Assembly: GCF_016808335.1 (NCBI RefSeq)
Contig: NC_053149.1
Coordinates: forward strand, 14,187,714 to 14,251,713
Length of the DNA stretch: 64,000 bases
Source: Panicum virgatum
Taxonomy: Eukaryota > Streptophyta > Magnoliopsida > Poales > Poaceae
Reading direction: 5' to 3'
Shown in pieces: positions 12,603 to 24,946 of the stretch (the first letter of the stretch is position 1; the number at the start of each line of letters is the position of its first letter). The position numbers were made by a program, and so were the translations under genes. The notes beneath the pieces were generated by a model. The model saw nothing but the letters and a program-made list of their open reading frames with translations. It made no database searches and had not been told where the DNA came from.

Positions 12603-12859
12603 TACTTCCTCCATCCAAAAAAATACAATTGTTAGATTCGTGCCGGTTAAACTAGTTCAAGTTTGACCAAATTTATATTAAATAGTATTAATGCTTATAT
12701 CTTCAAATAAATTATTACAAAAATTTAATCTATAACTAATCTAATGATATTTATTTTGTATCATATATGTTATTATTTTTTATATAAATTTAGTTAAAAT
12801 TGATATAATTGGACTTCTCAAAAAGCAAAAATTATATTCTTTTGTGGATCGAGTGAGTA
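12603..12859. mobile_element. Stowaway-like MITE (Tc1/mariner type)
   Basis: The left end tacttcctccatccaaaaaa matches the reverse complement of the right end (tactcactcgatccacaaaa). This CTCCCTCCRTCC-type terminus with flanking TA is typical of grass Stowaway elements. The interior is AT-rich and non-coding. Confidence 0.75.
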
Positions 12860-13048
12860 TCATCAATGCTGTTATTGTGGAGTCCTCTAATGTAATCCCC
12901 AAAAGTTAAGTAATGACAGGCTCATATCCACCTCGGCTCGGATGCTCCGGCAGTCCAGCTTGAGGTGGCAGGGTTGCTCGAGCTCGGCTCATTGACAGCC
13001 TCCCGCTGGCTCACGCCTCAGGTTCATCTCCTCCTATATTTCAAAAAA

Positions 13049-13788
13049 AGGCAAAATTGGCCAGCGGACACCGTTCAAAGTTGGTTTTTGCCACAAACCA
13101 CTAAAAAATGATGTCTTTGTTAGAAGACATTGCTCAAAAATGGTAATTTGTTAGAGAACACTGAACCCGTTATAATATTAGATTTTAATAGAAAGCTACA
13201 TGAATTTCCCTCGTTGTCCTTGCCCCTCTCCTACCTCGCACCACGCTGGAGCACTGCCGGCCCGTCCGCCCCTCCCTCGCGAGCGGCGCTGCCCGCGCTG
13301 CGTTGGGAGCGCCGCCGGCCCGTCCGCCCCTTCCTCGCGCGCCGCGATGGGAGCGCCGCCAGCCGGCCGGCCCGTCCGCCCCACTCTCGCTGGGAGCGCC
13401 GCCGGGCGGCCGGCCCGTGCGCACCTTACTCGCCTGCCGCGCTGGGAGCGCGGGCGACTGGCCCGTCCGCGTCCACCCCTCCCTTGCGTGGTGTGCTGGG
13501 AGAGCAGGCCGCCGGCCTGTCCGCGTCTGCCTTCCCTTGCGCAGGGAGCTCCGGCCAAGACGCACGGCGCACTGCAGCTAGTTTGAGAGGCGCGAGAAAA
13601 AACAGTACTGCTGGAGAGGATAAGCACTAGGGGTAAATTTGTCTTTCAACATCACTCTATAATTAAATAGAATAAAATAGTGGGTACAATGTCCCTCAGC
13701 AAATATATATAGTTTTTTAGCAAAGACAAACTTTTTTAGTGGTCATGAGAAAAAACACCATTTACAGTGTCCTGCAGCAAATTTTGCC
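13049..13788. mobile_element. Mutator-like non-autonomous element with GC-rich cargo
   Basis: The two ends form inverted repeats of about 70 bp: the left begins aggcaaaattggccagcgga and the reverse complement of the right begins ggcaaaatttgctgcaggac; both continue into a shared ccactaaaaaa block. A 9-bp duplication TTCAAAAAA flanks it (13040-13048 and 13789-13797), as expected for Mutator. Inside, 13210-13590 is GC-rich and made of degenerate tandem units around gggagcgccgccggcccgtc. The open frames there look like low-complexity byproducts. It lies directly upstream of the RanGAP transcription unit. Confidence 0.8.
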
Positions 13789-13797
13789 TTCAAAAAA

Positions 13798-14746
13798 TGG
13801 TTCATCTCCTCCCTTTTTCTTAAACCTTCCTCTTCTCTCGGACTCTCTCCTCCCTTGCTCCTCCTTCCCTGGCGGCGCGACTGGGCGAGCGGCGGCGCCA
13901 TTTGTCACGTCTTCGCCCAGCCCTTTTGCAGCCGACGAGCATCAACCAGGTATGCCCGCCCCTTCTCTTTCCTTCTGCTGTGCGAGACGGAGCACCCCAA
14001 ACCCTAACAAGACTATTTGTATTAGGATCTGAATCCAGTTACAATATATTACCTACTAACTTCGATTTCGTTTGCGAAAACTATCGGGTCTTCCCCTATT
14101 TTGTATTTGTACTCGGATCTGAATCCAGTTACATGTATTTGTATTCGGATCTGAATCCAGTTACATGAGCACACCCATGTCCTATGCTGGGTCCGCCCCT
14201 GCGTTTGCAAGATCTTTTCCTTCCCTGTGATGCACTGCAGCTATTTTTGCGCAAATCCCGATTCACTGGCTCACTGCAACATTCAGGGGCTCATTGACCC
14301 TTGTCCAATGTAACTTTAGATCAATTCCCTGTTTTTGCTGCGAGTTTTTATTTTCTCGGACAACGCTGATAGAGCTTTATTTTTCTTTTGATGGAACTCG
14401 CGAAGCTCTTCATGCTTTTCTGACGAGTAAATGATTTGTTAGTCTCGTACATGCAAGATTGTAAGCAAACCACTTGAATGAATTGTTTGTGGCCTATGTA
14501 TTTATTTAATCAATTGATGTCGGTACTGTAATGTACATTTTGATTAATTAACCATGCTTAGTTCTATGCATTCTCTCACGACTGTACTTATTTGGTTCCT
14601 CCAGGAGTCCAGGAGACTCTTCTCTTCATTTAGTACATACTGTAGTTGATATATTGCTCTTTTGGCTACTATGATATATAGTCTCAGGAAAGCTAATAAT
14701 TCATTCTGTACTATTAGGGTGCGGTGTCAATTTTGAAGCTTTTCAA
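13798..14746 (+). promoter_or_regulatory. 5' flank and probable 5'-UTR intron of RanGAP
   Basis: A pyrimidine-rich leader (ttcctctt...) runs to cgagcatcaaccag, followed by the donor-like gtatgcccg near 13951. A matching acceptor, ctattag, lies near 14717, about 30 bp before the ATG. This suggests one leader intron of about 770 bp, a common arrangement in plant housekeeping genes. The intron assignment is inference. Confidence 0.5.
14020..14166 (+). repeat. Three copies of an 18-bp unit in the RanGAP leader intron
   Basis: The unit ggatctgaatccagttac occurs at about 14026, 14116 and 14147. The last two copies have longer shared flanks (tgtatttgta or gtactc before the unit), indicating a local direct-repeat expansion. 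Confidence 0.7.
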
Positions 14747-16393
14747 ATGGATTCAGCAGGACAAGACTTCCAACCCAGGACATTCTCCATCAAGCTGTGG
14801 CCACCAAGTGAAAGCACACGCCTCATGCTTGTAGAGAGAATGACAGTGAATCTGTCCACTGAGTCCATATTTTCTCGCAAGTATGGACTTTTGGGCAAGG
14901 AAGAGGCTCATGAGAATGCTAAAAGGATTGAACAACTGGGCTTTACATCTGCAGATGAGCATTTCAAGAGAGAACCTGATGGTGATGGGAGTGCTGCTGT
15001 CCAGCTGTATGCCAAAGAAACTAGCAAGATGATGTTGGAAGTTCTAAAGAAAGGCCCAAGGATTACTGCAGAATCAGAAGCACCAGTGTCTGATACACCT
15101 CTTGGTGGTGATTCTGTATTAGATATATCTGGTGGCAAGCGTGCCTTTATCGAGGCAGAGGAAGCAAAGGAACTGCTGAGTCCACTAACCAAACCAGGAA
15201 ACTCATATAAAAGGATTTGCTTTAGCAATAGGAGCTTTGGTATTGATGCTGCTAATGTTGCTGGACCTATTCTCGAGTCAGTTAAGAATCAGCTTACGGA
15301 GGTAGATATATCCGATTTTGTCGCAGGAAGGCCAGAGGACGAAGCTCTTGATGTGATGCACATATTCTCCAAAGCACTAGAGGGTTCTGTACTGAGATAT
15401 CTAAACATATCTGACAATGCACTAGGTGAGAAGGGTGTCAGGGCATTCAGTGAGCTCCTGAAGTCACAGGAAAATTTGGAGGAATTCTATGTCATGAACG
15501 ATGGCATATCAGAAGATGCTGCAAAAGCTCTTTCTGAGCTTATTCCTTCAACTGAGAAGCTTAAGGTTCTCCACTTCCACAACAACATGACTGGAGATGA
15601 AGGTGCTGTGTATGTTGCTGAAATGGTTAAGCGGTCACCAAATCTGGAGAGTTTCAGGTGCTCAGCAACAAGGATAGGGTCTGATGGTGGTGTCGCATTG
15701 TCTGAGGCATTGGGGACATGTACACATCTGAAGAAACTAGATCTTAGGGATAACCTGTTCGGTGTTGATGCAGGGATTGCTCTTAGCAAAACCCTTCCAA
15801 AGCTTCCTGATCTTGTTGAGCTTTACCTCAGTGACCTCAATCTTGAGAATAAGGGTGCAGTTGCAATTGTCAATGCCCTCAAACAGTTAGCACCACAGTT
15901 GGAAGTCCTTGAAATGGCTGGAAACGAAATAAATGCCAAAGCAGCCCCAGCTATAGCAGAATGCTTAACGGTCATGCAGTCACTCAAGAAGCTGACCTTG
16001 GCTGAGAATGAACTCAAGGATGCTGGTGCTGTGATTATTGCAAAATCTTTGGAAGATGGCCACGCAGATCTGAAGGAACTTGATGTAAGCACAAACATGT
16101 TTCAGAGGGCTGGAGCACGTTGCTTTGCACGGGCAGTTGCAAATAAACCTGGTTTTGTGCAACTGAACATCAATGGTAATTTCATCTCCGATGAAGGGAT
16201 TGATGAGGTGAAAGATATTTTGAAGGCTGGTAAGAATTCGCTGGATGTTCTGGGCTCACTAGATGAGAACGATCCTGAGGGGGAGCCTGATGGCGGTGAT
16301 GAGGAGGAGGACGACGAAGATGCCAAGGACGATGACGATGAGGACGGGCTCGATTTGAAGCTGCAGAACGTACAGGTGGAGCAGGATGATTAA
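14747..16393 (+). CDS. RANGAP1: Ran GTPase-activating protein (plant RanGAP, WPP + LRR)
   Basis: One uninterrupted exon encodes 548 residues. Residues 13-110 form a WPP domain (FSIKLWPPSESTR; WPP at 18-20), the plant-specific signal that anchors RanGAP at the nuclear envelope and cell plate. Residues of about 185-490 are a run of leucine-rich repeats of the RanGAP type (for example LRYLNISDNALGEKGVRAF and LKKLDLRDNLFGVDAG). Residues 506-548 are a highly acidic tail. In the family, the LRR domain stimulates GTP hydrolysis by Ran in the cytoplasm and so sets the direction of nuclear transport; the acidic tail helps bind Ran. Length and order match full-length plant RanGAP, and nothing is missing. 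The start is supported by the WPP domain close behind it. Confidence 0.95.
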   Translation: MDSAGQDFQPRTFSIKLWPPSESTRLMLVERMTVNLSTESIFSRKYGLLGKEEAHENAKRIEQLGFTSADEHFKREPDGDGSAAVQLYAKETSKMMLEVLKKGPRITAESEAPVSDTPLGGDSVLDISGGKRAFIEAEEAKELLSPLTKPGNSYKRICFSNRSFGIDAANVAGPILESVKNQLTEVDISDFVAGRPEDEALDVMHIFSKALEGSVLRYLNISDNALGEKGVRAFSELLKSQENLEEFYVMNDGISEDAAKALSELIPSTEKLKVLHFHNNMTGDEGAVYVAEMVKRSPNLESFRCSATRIGSDGGVALSEALGTCTHLKKLDLRDNLFGVDAGIALSKTLPKLPDLVELYLSDLNLENKGAVAIVNALKQLAPQLEVLEMAGNEINAKAAPAIAECLTVMQSLKKLTLAENELKDAGAVIIAKSLEDGHADLKELDVSTNMFQRAGARCFARAVANKPGFVQLNINGNFISDEGIDEVKDILKAGKNSLDVLGSLDENDPEGEPDGGDEEEDDEDAKDDDDEDGLDLKLQNVQVEQDD

Positions 16394-17650
16394 CCATGCT
16401 TAGGTTATTTAGATCTAGCTTTTGGTCCAGTAATCTTCTGAATACCAGCTATCCTAGACTTTTAGTTATGAGCAAATGCACTATGGCTCTACCATTTAGA
16501 GCTGAGTCGAGCAGCCTGGTGATGTATCCTTGCCGTTTATCAGAACTTTTTGTAACTCCTGAACTTTGGTATCTGTGGTTGTCAGGGTCAGGTGAAGCTG
16601 ACTTGGAACTTATTTCATGGACCCTATTTAGTACTCCAACCTATTTGTTGTGGTGTTTTCGGGCGCTTCATTGGTTTATTTGCAATATTGTGGCATGTAT
16701 GGATGTTGTCTATGATTTCCTTTACATAATGCTGTTGCCTATGTGTGGTGTGGGAACAACTGCACAGCAACGGGTGAATCATGTCGTTTTACTAGAATAT
16801 TGCCGTTCCCTTTTCGAGCATATTGTTAGACGAATTAATAGATTCTCCTTTGAAGCACCTCGCACTCTGAAAGCCATGCGAGCTGCAGATTTTGGTTAAA
16901 TGGTGGTGCTGGGACGAGGGTAGTAAGTAGTAACTGGCAATGCTACACCCTTTGCATTCTAAGCTCCAGGGCGCATCAGCGGCCTGCTACCAATTCTGCT
17001 GAACTTTTTACATGCTCAATGCCCGTCGAGCTTTTACCCTGCCAACATGATTTGCAGGAACTCGGAACTGGGCAACGATGAATCTCTTCGGAATTTGCTC
17101 TGGACGCCATGGATCTTTGTCGCCCGCGTGGAGACTGCTCGGTCATCTGCTTCACGCACGCCATGAATCAACCTCCGCCTTGTTCCTTTGGATTCGATTC
17201 AGCGTGCGACGTGCCTCTCCTGCAGCCTCTTCTACTTGCACAGCCCAAAGCCATCAACCTCGGGCATCTCTGTAGCAAGAAACTGACGCTCACATTTGCA
17301 ACTTGGGGATCAGATTACCGGCGTGGCAGCGTGAGCGAGCCGGCCGGCAGGCCGCCGCCGCCGCCGACACGCTGCAGCAGGGTGGGCCGGCGTCTTGGGC
17401 CCGTCCCACACATGCCGCCGTCGCGCGCGCCACCGGAGCCACACGCTTTTTAAATTGGATTTCCCGCGGGCACTCGTCGCCCGCCTCGCTCGCTACGCTA
17501 CGTGCTCCTCCCCCGGCGCGCCATCCCCGTCCTCCAGTCTGTACTCGCTTGGCTCCACCCGCGCTCCTGCTCCTACAAATCACGATCCTTCCCACCGTCT
17601 TCTTCCCCCGCCTCCTCATCGATCACGCACACAGTACATACAGCGGCGGC
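16394..17650. other. RanGAP 3' region and PKS upstream region
   Basis: The first few hundred bases are probably RanGAP 3' UTR. From about 17330 the DNA becomes GC-rich and leads to the PKS start codon. The open frame extends upstream of 17651, but that part (from 17303) has no family similarity and I treat it as leader. Nothing else is recognised. Confidence 0.5.
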
Positions 17651-19216
17651 ATGGACAGGTACAGGATCGCGCCGGCGCGACCGGTCTGCCTCTCCGCCGC
17701 CGCCACGGGGCCCGGCGGGGCGCACCTCCGCCCGGCGGCGCTGTCGTCGGGGCGCCGGTCGAGCGGCGCCGAGATCGGCATCTTCACGGCCGAACGCTAC
17801 TTCAGCTTCAGCGCGGCCGACGTCGTCAGGCGCGACGCCGCGCCGGCGCCGAACCCTGATCACGCAGAGCTGACGCGGGTGTCCGTTCCGGCGGTGGACG
17901 CGGCCAGCCTGAGCGGGCGCACCGCCGCGTCGTCCGAGGCCAGCTGGAACAGCCGGTCCGGGCTGCTGTCCGTGGCGCACCACTCGGCCGCGGCGAGGCA
18001 GCAGAAGGCGGCCGGTGCCGGTGCCGGCGCGGCGTACGGGAGCGACCAGGGTTACCAGCGCGGCAGGAAGAGGGGCGGTGGTTCCGGACAGTGGTGGACG
18101 CTGTTCGGCCGCGACTGCCCCTGCGCAGGCAGGAAGGCGGTCACCGTCGACGTCGCGTCCGAGCCGAGGAGCCCGGCGGCGGCGCACTCCGACGCCAGGT
18201 TCAGCCCGCAGTCCGCCGTCGAGGAGTGCCTCGACAGCGACATCTTCAAGGCGACGCACCCGTCTCCTCCAAGAGCTGCAGCCGGTGCTCACCAGGAGCT
18301 CGCCAAAGTGAAGGTCACCGTGACGCCGGGGAGCCGCGCGTTCCCCCTCGCCGCCGAGAGCGTCCTCGCGGCGGCGCCAAGCCGGAGCGCGGGCGGCGCG
18401 CCGTTGGCCGCTTTCAAGGCGGATATCGACCGCCGCGTCGTGACCTCCGGGGGGTTCACGTTCCCAACAGCGCTCGGCGCCGGTAGGGTCGTGAGCAACG
18501 GCAGCGTCTTCGACGAGCCGCCGCGCGTGTCGCTGGAGGTGTTCCACCCCATCGACGAGGACTCGGTGATCCTCGCCGACCCTCCGCCGGCCATGCCACT
18601 GGCGTGCCGCGCCGGGCTGCTCCCGGCGCGCGCTCCGCCGCCGGCCGCGGCGCTGGCAGACGAGGAGGCGATGAGCGACGCGAGCTCGGACCTGTTCGAC
18701 CTGGAGAGCTTCGCGGCGTCGTTGTCGTACCCGACCACGTACCGCGGGCGGGGCAGCCGCCGGAACTCGGCCGATGACGACCTCCCCTACGGCTCCGCGG
18801 CGGCGGCGGCCGCCGCCGAGCCGGCGCTGAGCGAGTGCATGTACCCCGCGAGCGAGGCCAGCGTGGTGTGGAGCGAGGTCACGGCCGAGGGCGGCGCGTT
18901 CGACGCGGCCAGCGTGGCCAACTTCTCCAGCGCGGCGTCCGCGTGCTACGTCGACGACCTCCGCTACACGGTCCCGGAGTCCCCCGAGGCCGGCTTCACC
19001 GCCGCCATGTCCCGCAGCGCCGGCCGCAAGAAAAGCGGCGGCGGCGGCGGATTCAGGAGCAGCTGCCGGTGCGAGAAGGCGGTCAGCGTCGGGCCCACGC
19101 CGGTGCGGGTGGTCCGGCCGCCGGCGTACCCGGGCGCGGCCGGCAGGAAGATGGGCGGCGACGGCGCGGCACGGTACCACTCCGGCCGCCGCGCGCACGT
19201 GCCGGTCCGGACGTGA
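17651..19216 (+). CDS. PKS: Phytochrome kinase substrate (PKS) family protein
   Basis: A single exon encodes 521 residues, rich in Ala, Ser and Arg. The family hallmarks are visible: EIGIFTAERYF at 41-51, SSEASWNSRSGLL at 94-106, WWTLFGRDCPC near 148-158, and in the C-terminal half SDASSDLFDLESF and YPASEASVVWSEVT. PKS proteins are plasma-membrane-associated partners of phytochromes and phototropins that act in phototropism, leaf positioning and light-controlled growth; the Cys-rich CPC segment lies where related proteins are thought to be lipid-modified. The start at 17651 was chosen because the conserved motif lies 41 residues on and the upstream frame is unrelated GC-rich leader. The very high GC content is ordinary for grass single-exon genes. 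Confidence 0.88.
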   Translation: MDRYRIAPARPVCLSAAATGPGGAHLRPAALSSGRRSSGAEIGIFTAERYFSFSAADVVRRDAAPAPNPDHAELTRVSVPAVDAASLSGRTAASSEASWNSRSGLLSVAHHSAAARQQKAAGAGAGAAYGSDQGYQRGRKRGGGSGQWWTLFGRDCPCAGRKAVTVDVASEPRSPAAAHSDARFSPQSAVEECLDSDIFKATHPSPPRAAAGAHQELAKVKVTVTPGSRAFPLAAESVLAAAPSRSAGGAPLAAFKADIDRRVVTSGGFTFPTALGAGRVVSNGSVFDEPPRVSLEVFHPIDEDSVILADPPPAMPLACRAGLLPARAPPPAAALADEEAMSDASSDLFDLESFAASLSYPTTYRGRGSRRNSADDDLPYGSAAAAAAAEPALSECMYPASEASVVWSEVTAEGGAFDAASVANFSSAASACYVDDLRYTVPESPEAGFTAAMSRSAGRKKSGGGGGFRSSCRCEKAVSVGPTPVRVVRPPAYPGAAGRKMGGDGAARYHSGRRAHVPVRT

Positions 19217-19605
19217 CGCGCGCGCGCGCCGTCAACTAGCCGGGCCGGCGGTGACAAGCGCGCACGAGGTTGTCCTTTTTGTTGGTAGATTTTGAGGATT
19301 AAAATTATGTCGATATATTTGTTATCACGAGTTCACGACGTTGTCGCTATGTACAAATGTGGATGCTTTTAGCTTGTTTATTTGGATCGTGGTGAGAGTG
19401 AAACTGCTGTCTTATGACAATATCATACATCCACTCGTGGTGTTTTAATTTCTTCTAGTTATTGCACAAAATGAGGCACCTCAATACTCATAGATCTGCT
19501 GTGAAACACTCGCCAATGGTCGGATTTTCTCTCACGCGGTTCTCAAGACAAGCACAAGAACATCGTAGACCAAGACCAAACGTGACACAGATGAAGCACT
19601 ATTTT

Positions 19606-19652
<47 letters not shown>
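19606..19652. repeat. (TAA)n microsatellite
   Basis: About fifteen uninterrupted taa units lie in the AT-rich DNA after the PKS gene. The rest of 19217-19903 shows no gene. Confidence 0.95.
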
Positions 19653-19656
<4 letters not shown>

Positions 19657-19903
19657 TCTACAGGAAAAAATAGGAACCACCCAGCCAGCGAGATCAGACA
19701 CAGAAGGTACTAGAGAGAAAAAAATACTAGAGAAAAAGGTACTAGAAAGTACCCAATTGATGGACTAGTACCAAATATGGTGGGATCGATATCTACCTTA
19801 TTTTAAATATTTTAATACAGCAAAGAGTAAACGGTAAAAGCACGTGATATTAATGTTTGTTTAAAATATATTTTGTTTACATATGTGCTTGTCAAACTAT
19901 CCG

Positions 19904-20101
19904 CAGGGCAGATCCAGGGGGTGCAGGGGGGGCTCCAGCCCCCTACCCCCATTGAGCCTCCCAAAACCCTCCAACAAATTTCAACCATAAATGATAAAGA
20001 GGAAGAAGAAATGAAGGAAGAGGAAGAAGAAAAGGAGAGAAATAAAAAGGAAGAAGATAAAAATAAACCTCTCCTAAAATTTCATACTAGATTCGCCACT
20101 G
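19904..20101. mobile_element. hAT-like MITE, 198 bp
   Basis: The left terminus cagggcagatccagg pairs with the right terminus, which on the other strand reads cagtggcgaatctag. These CAG-starting ends resemble hAT-type MITEs. The flanking 8-mers actatccg and actaccag agree at six of eight bases, consistent with a decayed 8-bp duplication. The interior has a purine-rich GAA run and no gene. Confidence 0.6.
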
Positions 20102-20109
20102 ACTACCAG

Positions 20110-22004
20110 GTAAGGACTTCCCCCTCCAAGCGGGTCCGGTCTGAGCCCCTGCACGAGCGGCGGGGTGAGCAGCGATGCAATCACCGGAGCATGGCTCATA
20201 AAGCTATTCTAAAATATGTTTGCCCTCTTCTCCGGAGGGATCGGACTTGTATTCTATGATCATTTTCTCCGGGCTTACGGTGGTGACGTGCATTTTCTCC
20301 TAAAACTTTGCACGCACATTACCGTCATCTGATTCCTTTCTGAACGGACTTTTTTCGCCCATTTCCATCGCTTGTGCACTGGAGCGACCCTGCCTGCAAA
20401 ATCCGTATCTATTGGATGAATAATCAGTGTGACAGGTCGTCTCATCTCGCCCTTTTTGCATTTGAGTGTGGAGGCGATTTTGCCATGTCACCCACTGATG
20501 AGAGGCAGGCCGCTCGATCGACATGTCTCCGGCATGTCATCAGACTTCAAGAGAGGAACATTCATCCATTCTGCTGGCTGGAGGTAGGCAGGAATGCAAG
20601 TTGTATATATTTTAGTTTAAAGTTGATAAAATGAATTAGAATGACATTCTATGTAAATAATTTGGAGGAGAAATAAACTAAAGTGGTATGCCATCGTAAT
20701 TAATTAGCTGATTAAAAAAACACTATTGGGTACCCACTTGCATATTTAGAGGTAGCTTCTTCTCATCAATTGATCATATCTTTTTTCGTGTTCAGGAAAT
20801 AAATCAGAATCTTCTTACTTGCATTATCAAATTAGTTGCGATTGGATTACAACTATATTGGGCTAGAATCAATTCAATTTTGAACTGCAATAAGCCTGGT
20901 CGTCTCTCAAATAGATTTTCGCCATAATGCATGGTGGGTTCTATGGTTAATTCAGAAAAGAAAACTGAAGGAATGGGTGAATATAATCTAGTGTTAGCTG
21001 GTTTGGCTTGTTCCTGCATATAGGCATGAGCTCCTTACTGTAGGGAGCACATGAAGTGCACGTCGAGCTACCAGCAAGTTCGTTGTGTCCACCTCATGCT
21101 AGATGAAGACTAGAGCCATTAATTATGATCAACACGGGCATGAGTCATGACCGCATGAGAAACATGTATGCACACATCCAAAAGCTACATTAATTATGAT
21201 CAACAATTTAGGCTCAATTATTACCTTAATCGAAATTGCTGTCGCTTTTACAACTTTTAACATTCGCCTAATAATTTTTTGAAAAAATAAACAAAGAAGA
21301 GCAAAAAAAAACCAAACAAAGGAAGAAAGAAATGGCGCCAATCACGTCATGGAGCACAGTGGGTGACTGTAGCGTAGGATAAGACGTCGAGGGATGACCA
21401 AGTGTCGTGCTTGGTGCCCGGCCTGGCATTGGCATGGCCCCGTATGCAACCCTAGCACCCTGCTGCCCGGCCGCAACGGAACAGGACATGGAAGACAGGC
21501 ACCGAGACACGCCCTGCCAGCGCGCGCGCGCGCGTACGTGGCCGCGGCGCCGCCCCATCATCGCGCGCCGCCGGCGGAGCAGATCTGAATCGTCTCGCGC
21601 GCGACGCCAACGGGTTTGATCGCCTCTGCTTGTTCGAAGCGCGCGCGCGTCGCTGTTCCTTCCAATCCTCCTCCAAGCCTCCAAAGCAAAGCAAGGGCAG
21701 CAACCAGCAAGGGGATGGGCCGGGCATGTGCGGTCGGCCGCCGGTCGACGATCTCGCTGGGAAACAGGACGCGGAGCAGAGCTGAGGTTTCTGAAGGGCT
21801 TGTGCCTGCTGCTTCGTCAGCTGGATTTCTTTTCTTTTTTTTCCCTGACCGAGGGCAGCTTCGTCAGTTGGATTGGAGCCGAATAGCTGATGCCGTGATG
21901 CGTATGGATGAGAGGTTGGACTGATGAGTCGCGACGACCGGCCCCACGAGGATGGACCCATGCGTCACGGACTCACGGGGATGAGAAATATGGAAGGCGT
22001 ACAT
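20110..22004. other. Intergenic DNA, no gene supported
   Basis: The DNA is AT-rich to about 21370, then GC-rich to about 21740, with overlapping frames on both strands that show no domain and no splice-consistent continuation. It may contain non-coding transcription, but the sequence alone does not show it. Confidence 0.4.
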
Positions 22005-24832
22005 TGTGTAATTGTGGGGAATCAGCCCAATTTGATCCCGCCTAATCGAGTCATCGTCTATTGATCAACTCGATTAGAGAGAACCAACTCCGGTAGTTTT
22101 TGAAATGTGTCATGAGCATGCCCAGAATTTAAACACACTCCACTAGCACAATAACAATACCATACACAATCACATCTATACACAAGTGAATATTACAAAG
22201 GAGTTTAAAGTGTAGTACATCAAGTCTCAGAGTTTTGCAGCGGATAGTTCTACAACTAGCACTTCATACATCGCAAAATAAGAAGGTAAACATTATATGC
22301 CGATAGTGCCCTTCACAAAGCCACCGGCCATCTACTCCTCACCCGCACCTCCGTCTGCGGGGTAGAAGTAGCCGAACATGGCCTCCGGCTGCGCATCACT
22401 TGCATCAACTTAACGATAGCACCATGAGTACAAAGGGTACTCGCAGAACTTATCTAACATGGGTATATATATTCCGACCTCAAGGAGAATGCATTTGGTT
22501 AGTAGCAAAGGTTAGGTCATGGCATTTAATTTGTTTTATAAAAAAGCATCTATCTTTGATCAAGTTGTGATAAGCAAAAGACAAGCATCTATAATCTCTA
22601 AGTCATACATCAATACAATTGCGTAAGTAAAGTGATCATATACAACTCGAGATCAATCTTCCATGAACTCATCACGAAACTTTACAATGGTGCGAACCTC
22701 AAAGAGCGTGCTCACTGTCCGAGAGCGCGGCTATTGCAATAGATTAAAGACCCTGCATGGGGGTACAAATTTACCTACACGAGGCTAAGACCAACGCCCA
22801 TACCCACGGCCAAGGATAAGGGTTGATTCATACCCCAACCGTTCACACAAACACAACCGACTATGATCGAACGGTCCGGAAGGACAAGTACACAGAAACC
22901 GTCGACCACACTCCATCACGACCCGCACCGAATCCGATCAAGGCAAGGTGTGACTCATGCTAATTGGCTTGCCTTCCCATTATCAAGCATGTGGTTTGTA
23001 CTAAAAGGTGCTCAAGAGACCGGCGACCAAAGAGACGGTCCTTAACCAACTCAAGCAAGACTAACCATTTGGACTCCTTTCCATCATGGCCCTACCATTC
23101 TTGCCCAAGTTCGAATCACAATTCATAGTTGCTCACATTTATTTCATCATCATCTAGGAGTGTAGAATTAATCAAGCATCCTATAGCTCGCGAGTGGCGG
23201 TGCCTTGCCACCTCTTGTCTTCTACCGAGGCTAAGCATGGCTAAGCATATTGTTCGTGACTCCTAACAACCATACTCAACTATGAGGAAATATCCTAAGC
23301 AAGGTTGGTAATGCATCGAATGGGTTCTAAGCAAACATTAATACATATACATAGTAACTCATGCGCAATCAAGATACATATATAAACTTCATTGATCCAA
23401 AATATAGGATAAGAGAATGCTTAGGTGCCTGCCTTGAGTCTCAAAAGAAGCGTCGTCTCCCATGGGCTCCGGCTCACCCTCCTCTTGCTCCGGTGTCACG
23501 GTCTCTACACGAATGCAATTGATGCTTGATAAATGAGTATGTCATGAGTGTATGCCATGATGTGTAAATGACATGAGGAGGCATGTTCTAACAAGGCCAA
23601 ACCATGATATAGAGTCTAGGTATAATGTGTACAAGTGGGTTGTTCATGAATGAGTGCAAGGGTGCTGAACAAGTAAGGTCGGACCGTCCGGTCAGGGAAG
23701 CGGACCGCCCGGTCTGAACGGCGGACCAAGTGGCGGACCGTCCGCCGGTCAGTTGCGGACTATGTTAGGGTGAAAATATGCTCTCTGACTAAATCGCGAA
23801 CTGTCCGTGTGGGTTAAGCGGACCGTCCGCCTCTCAATTTTTGAAAGGCTGAAATCGTGCAGAGACTCTGTTGGTTTGGTCGGGAGCTGGCGGACCGTCC
23901 AGCCATGTCGGGCGGACTGTCCGCGATACGACCGAGGCTCACTGGCGAGCTTGCCGCCGGCAATTCTGGCCACGGTTTAGGGTGGGGTTTGTTCCTAGAG
24001 GTTTCTGGGAGTTTAGTGAGTTCACTTTGGTAACTAAACCTCATATGCATTAGGGTTTCGAAGCTCTAGATCATCAATGGTGGTTTGTGCTCTAGGTGAG
24101 CTCTTGGCTTCAATCTTAGTCAATGGGAACGGATCGGGGAGGGGGTACACTCACCGGCGTCGAGTAGAATACCGGCGAGGGCTCCAAGGCGACGGGGAGG
24201 GCTTGGGGAAGCTCGGGATCGTCTTCCTTGCTTGAAGCTTGAGGGAGGGGATGAAGTGGAAGAAGAAGCTTGTTGGGAAAGCTCCTCACCAAGGAAGAAG
24301 AGGAGATCGGGATGGTGCAGCTCGCCGGCGTTGTTCTCCTGCGTCCTCCGGCGATGCTCCGGCGAGGTGGAGGGGCTTCAATGGTGGGGGAGAGTGTGGA
24401 GCTCCTCCATGGCTTGGGGCTTGAGAGAGAAGGTGAGGGGAGTGAATGAGGGAGAGAGAAGACTAGGAGGAGACTCCCATGTGTTAGAGGGTCGGGCTGA
24501 CGAGTGGGGCCGCGAGGGGGTACGTGGCGCCAAGTCTCTGCGCGTATGACACGCATCGGAGATGCACTAGCGGACCGTTCACGAGTGAGGCGCGGACTGT
24601 CCGCTGGTGGGTGACGTGGCAGGGGAAGTCGATGAGTCCGAGGTTGACCGTGGTCGGCCACGTGGCAGAACCGCGGACCGTCCGCCGAATCGGGGCGAAC
24701 TGTCCGCCACTACTAAAAACAATGGATTAGCCTAAGATTCAATTCTCTCCTATGTGTGAGTTAATTATGCTTAATGCTTAATGATGCACATGATGACATG
24801 TTTCTTCTGTTAATTAACATAGGGCTGTTACA
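22005..24832 (-). mobile_element. Probable solo LTR of a Ty3/gypsy element (about 2.8 kb)
   Basis: Read on the minus strand it begins TGTAACAGCCC and ends CCCCACAATTACA, the TG...CA pattern also seen in the other LTRs here. There is no polyprotein on either side, so it is a solo LTR or a very truncated element. The part at 23670-23960 and 24560-24720 is full of ggcggaccgtccgcc-type palindromes. The left border is uncertain by a few bases (22005 or 22007), and I found no matching target duplication. The open frame on the minus strand at 24116-24661 is low-complexity and not supported as a gene. Confidence 0.6.
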
Positions 24833-24946
24833 GTAATAATCTGCCTATGCAAATTTCGAATTTGAACAAAAACTTCTACAAGAAACAAAATGAGAAATCG
24901 GCATATGAATACGAGCAACAGTTCAATCCATAACTATCCATTTTCT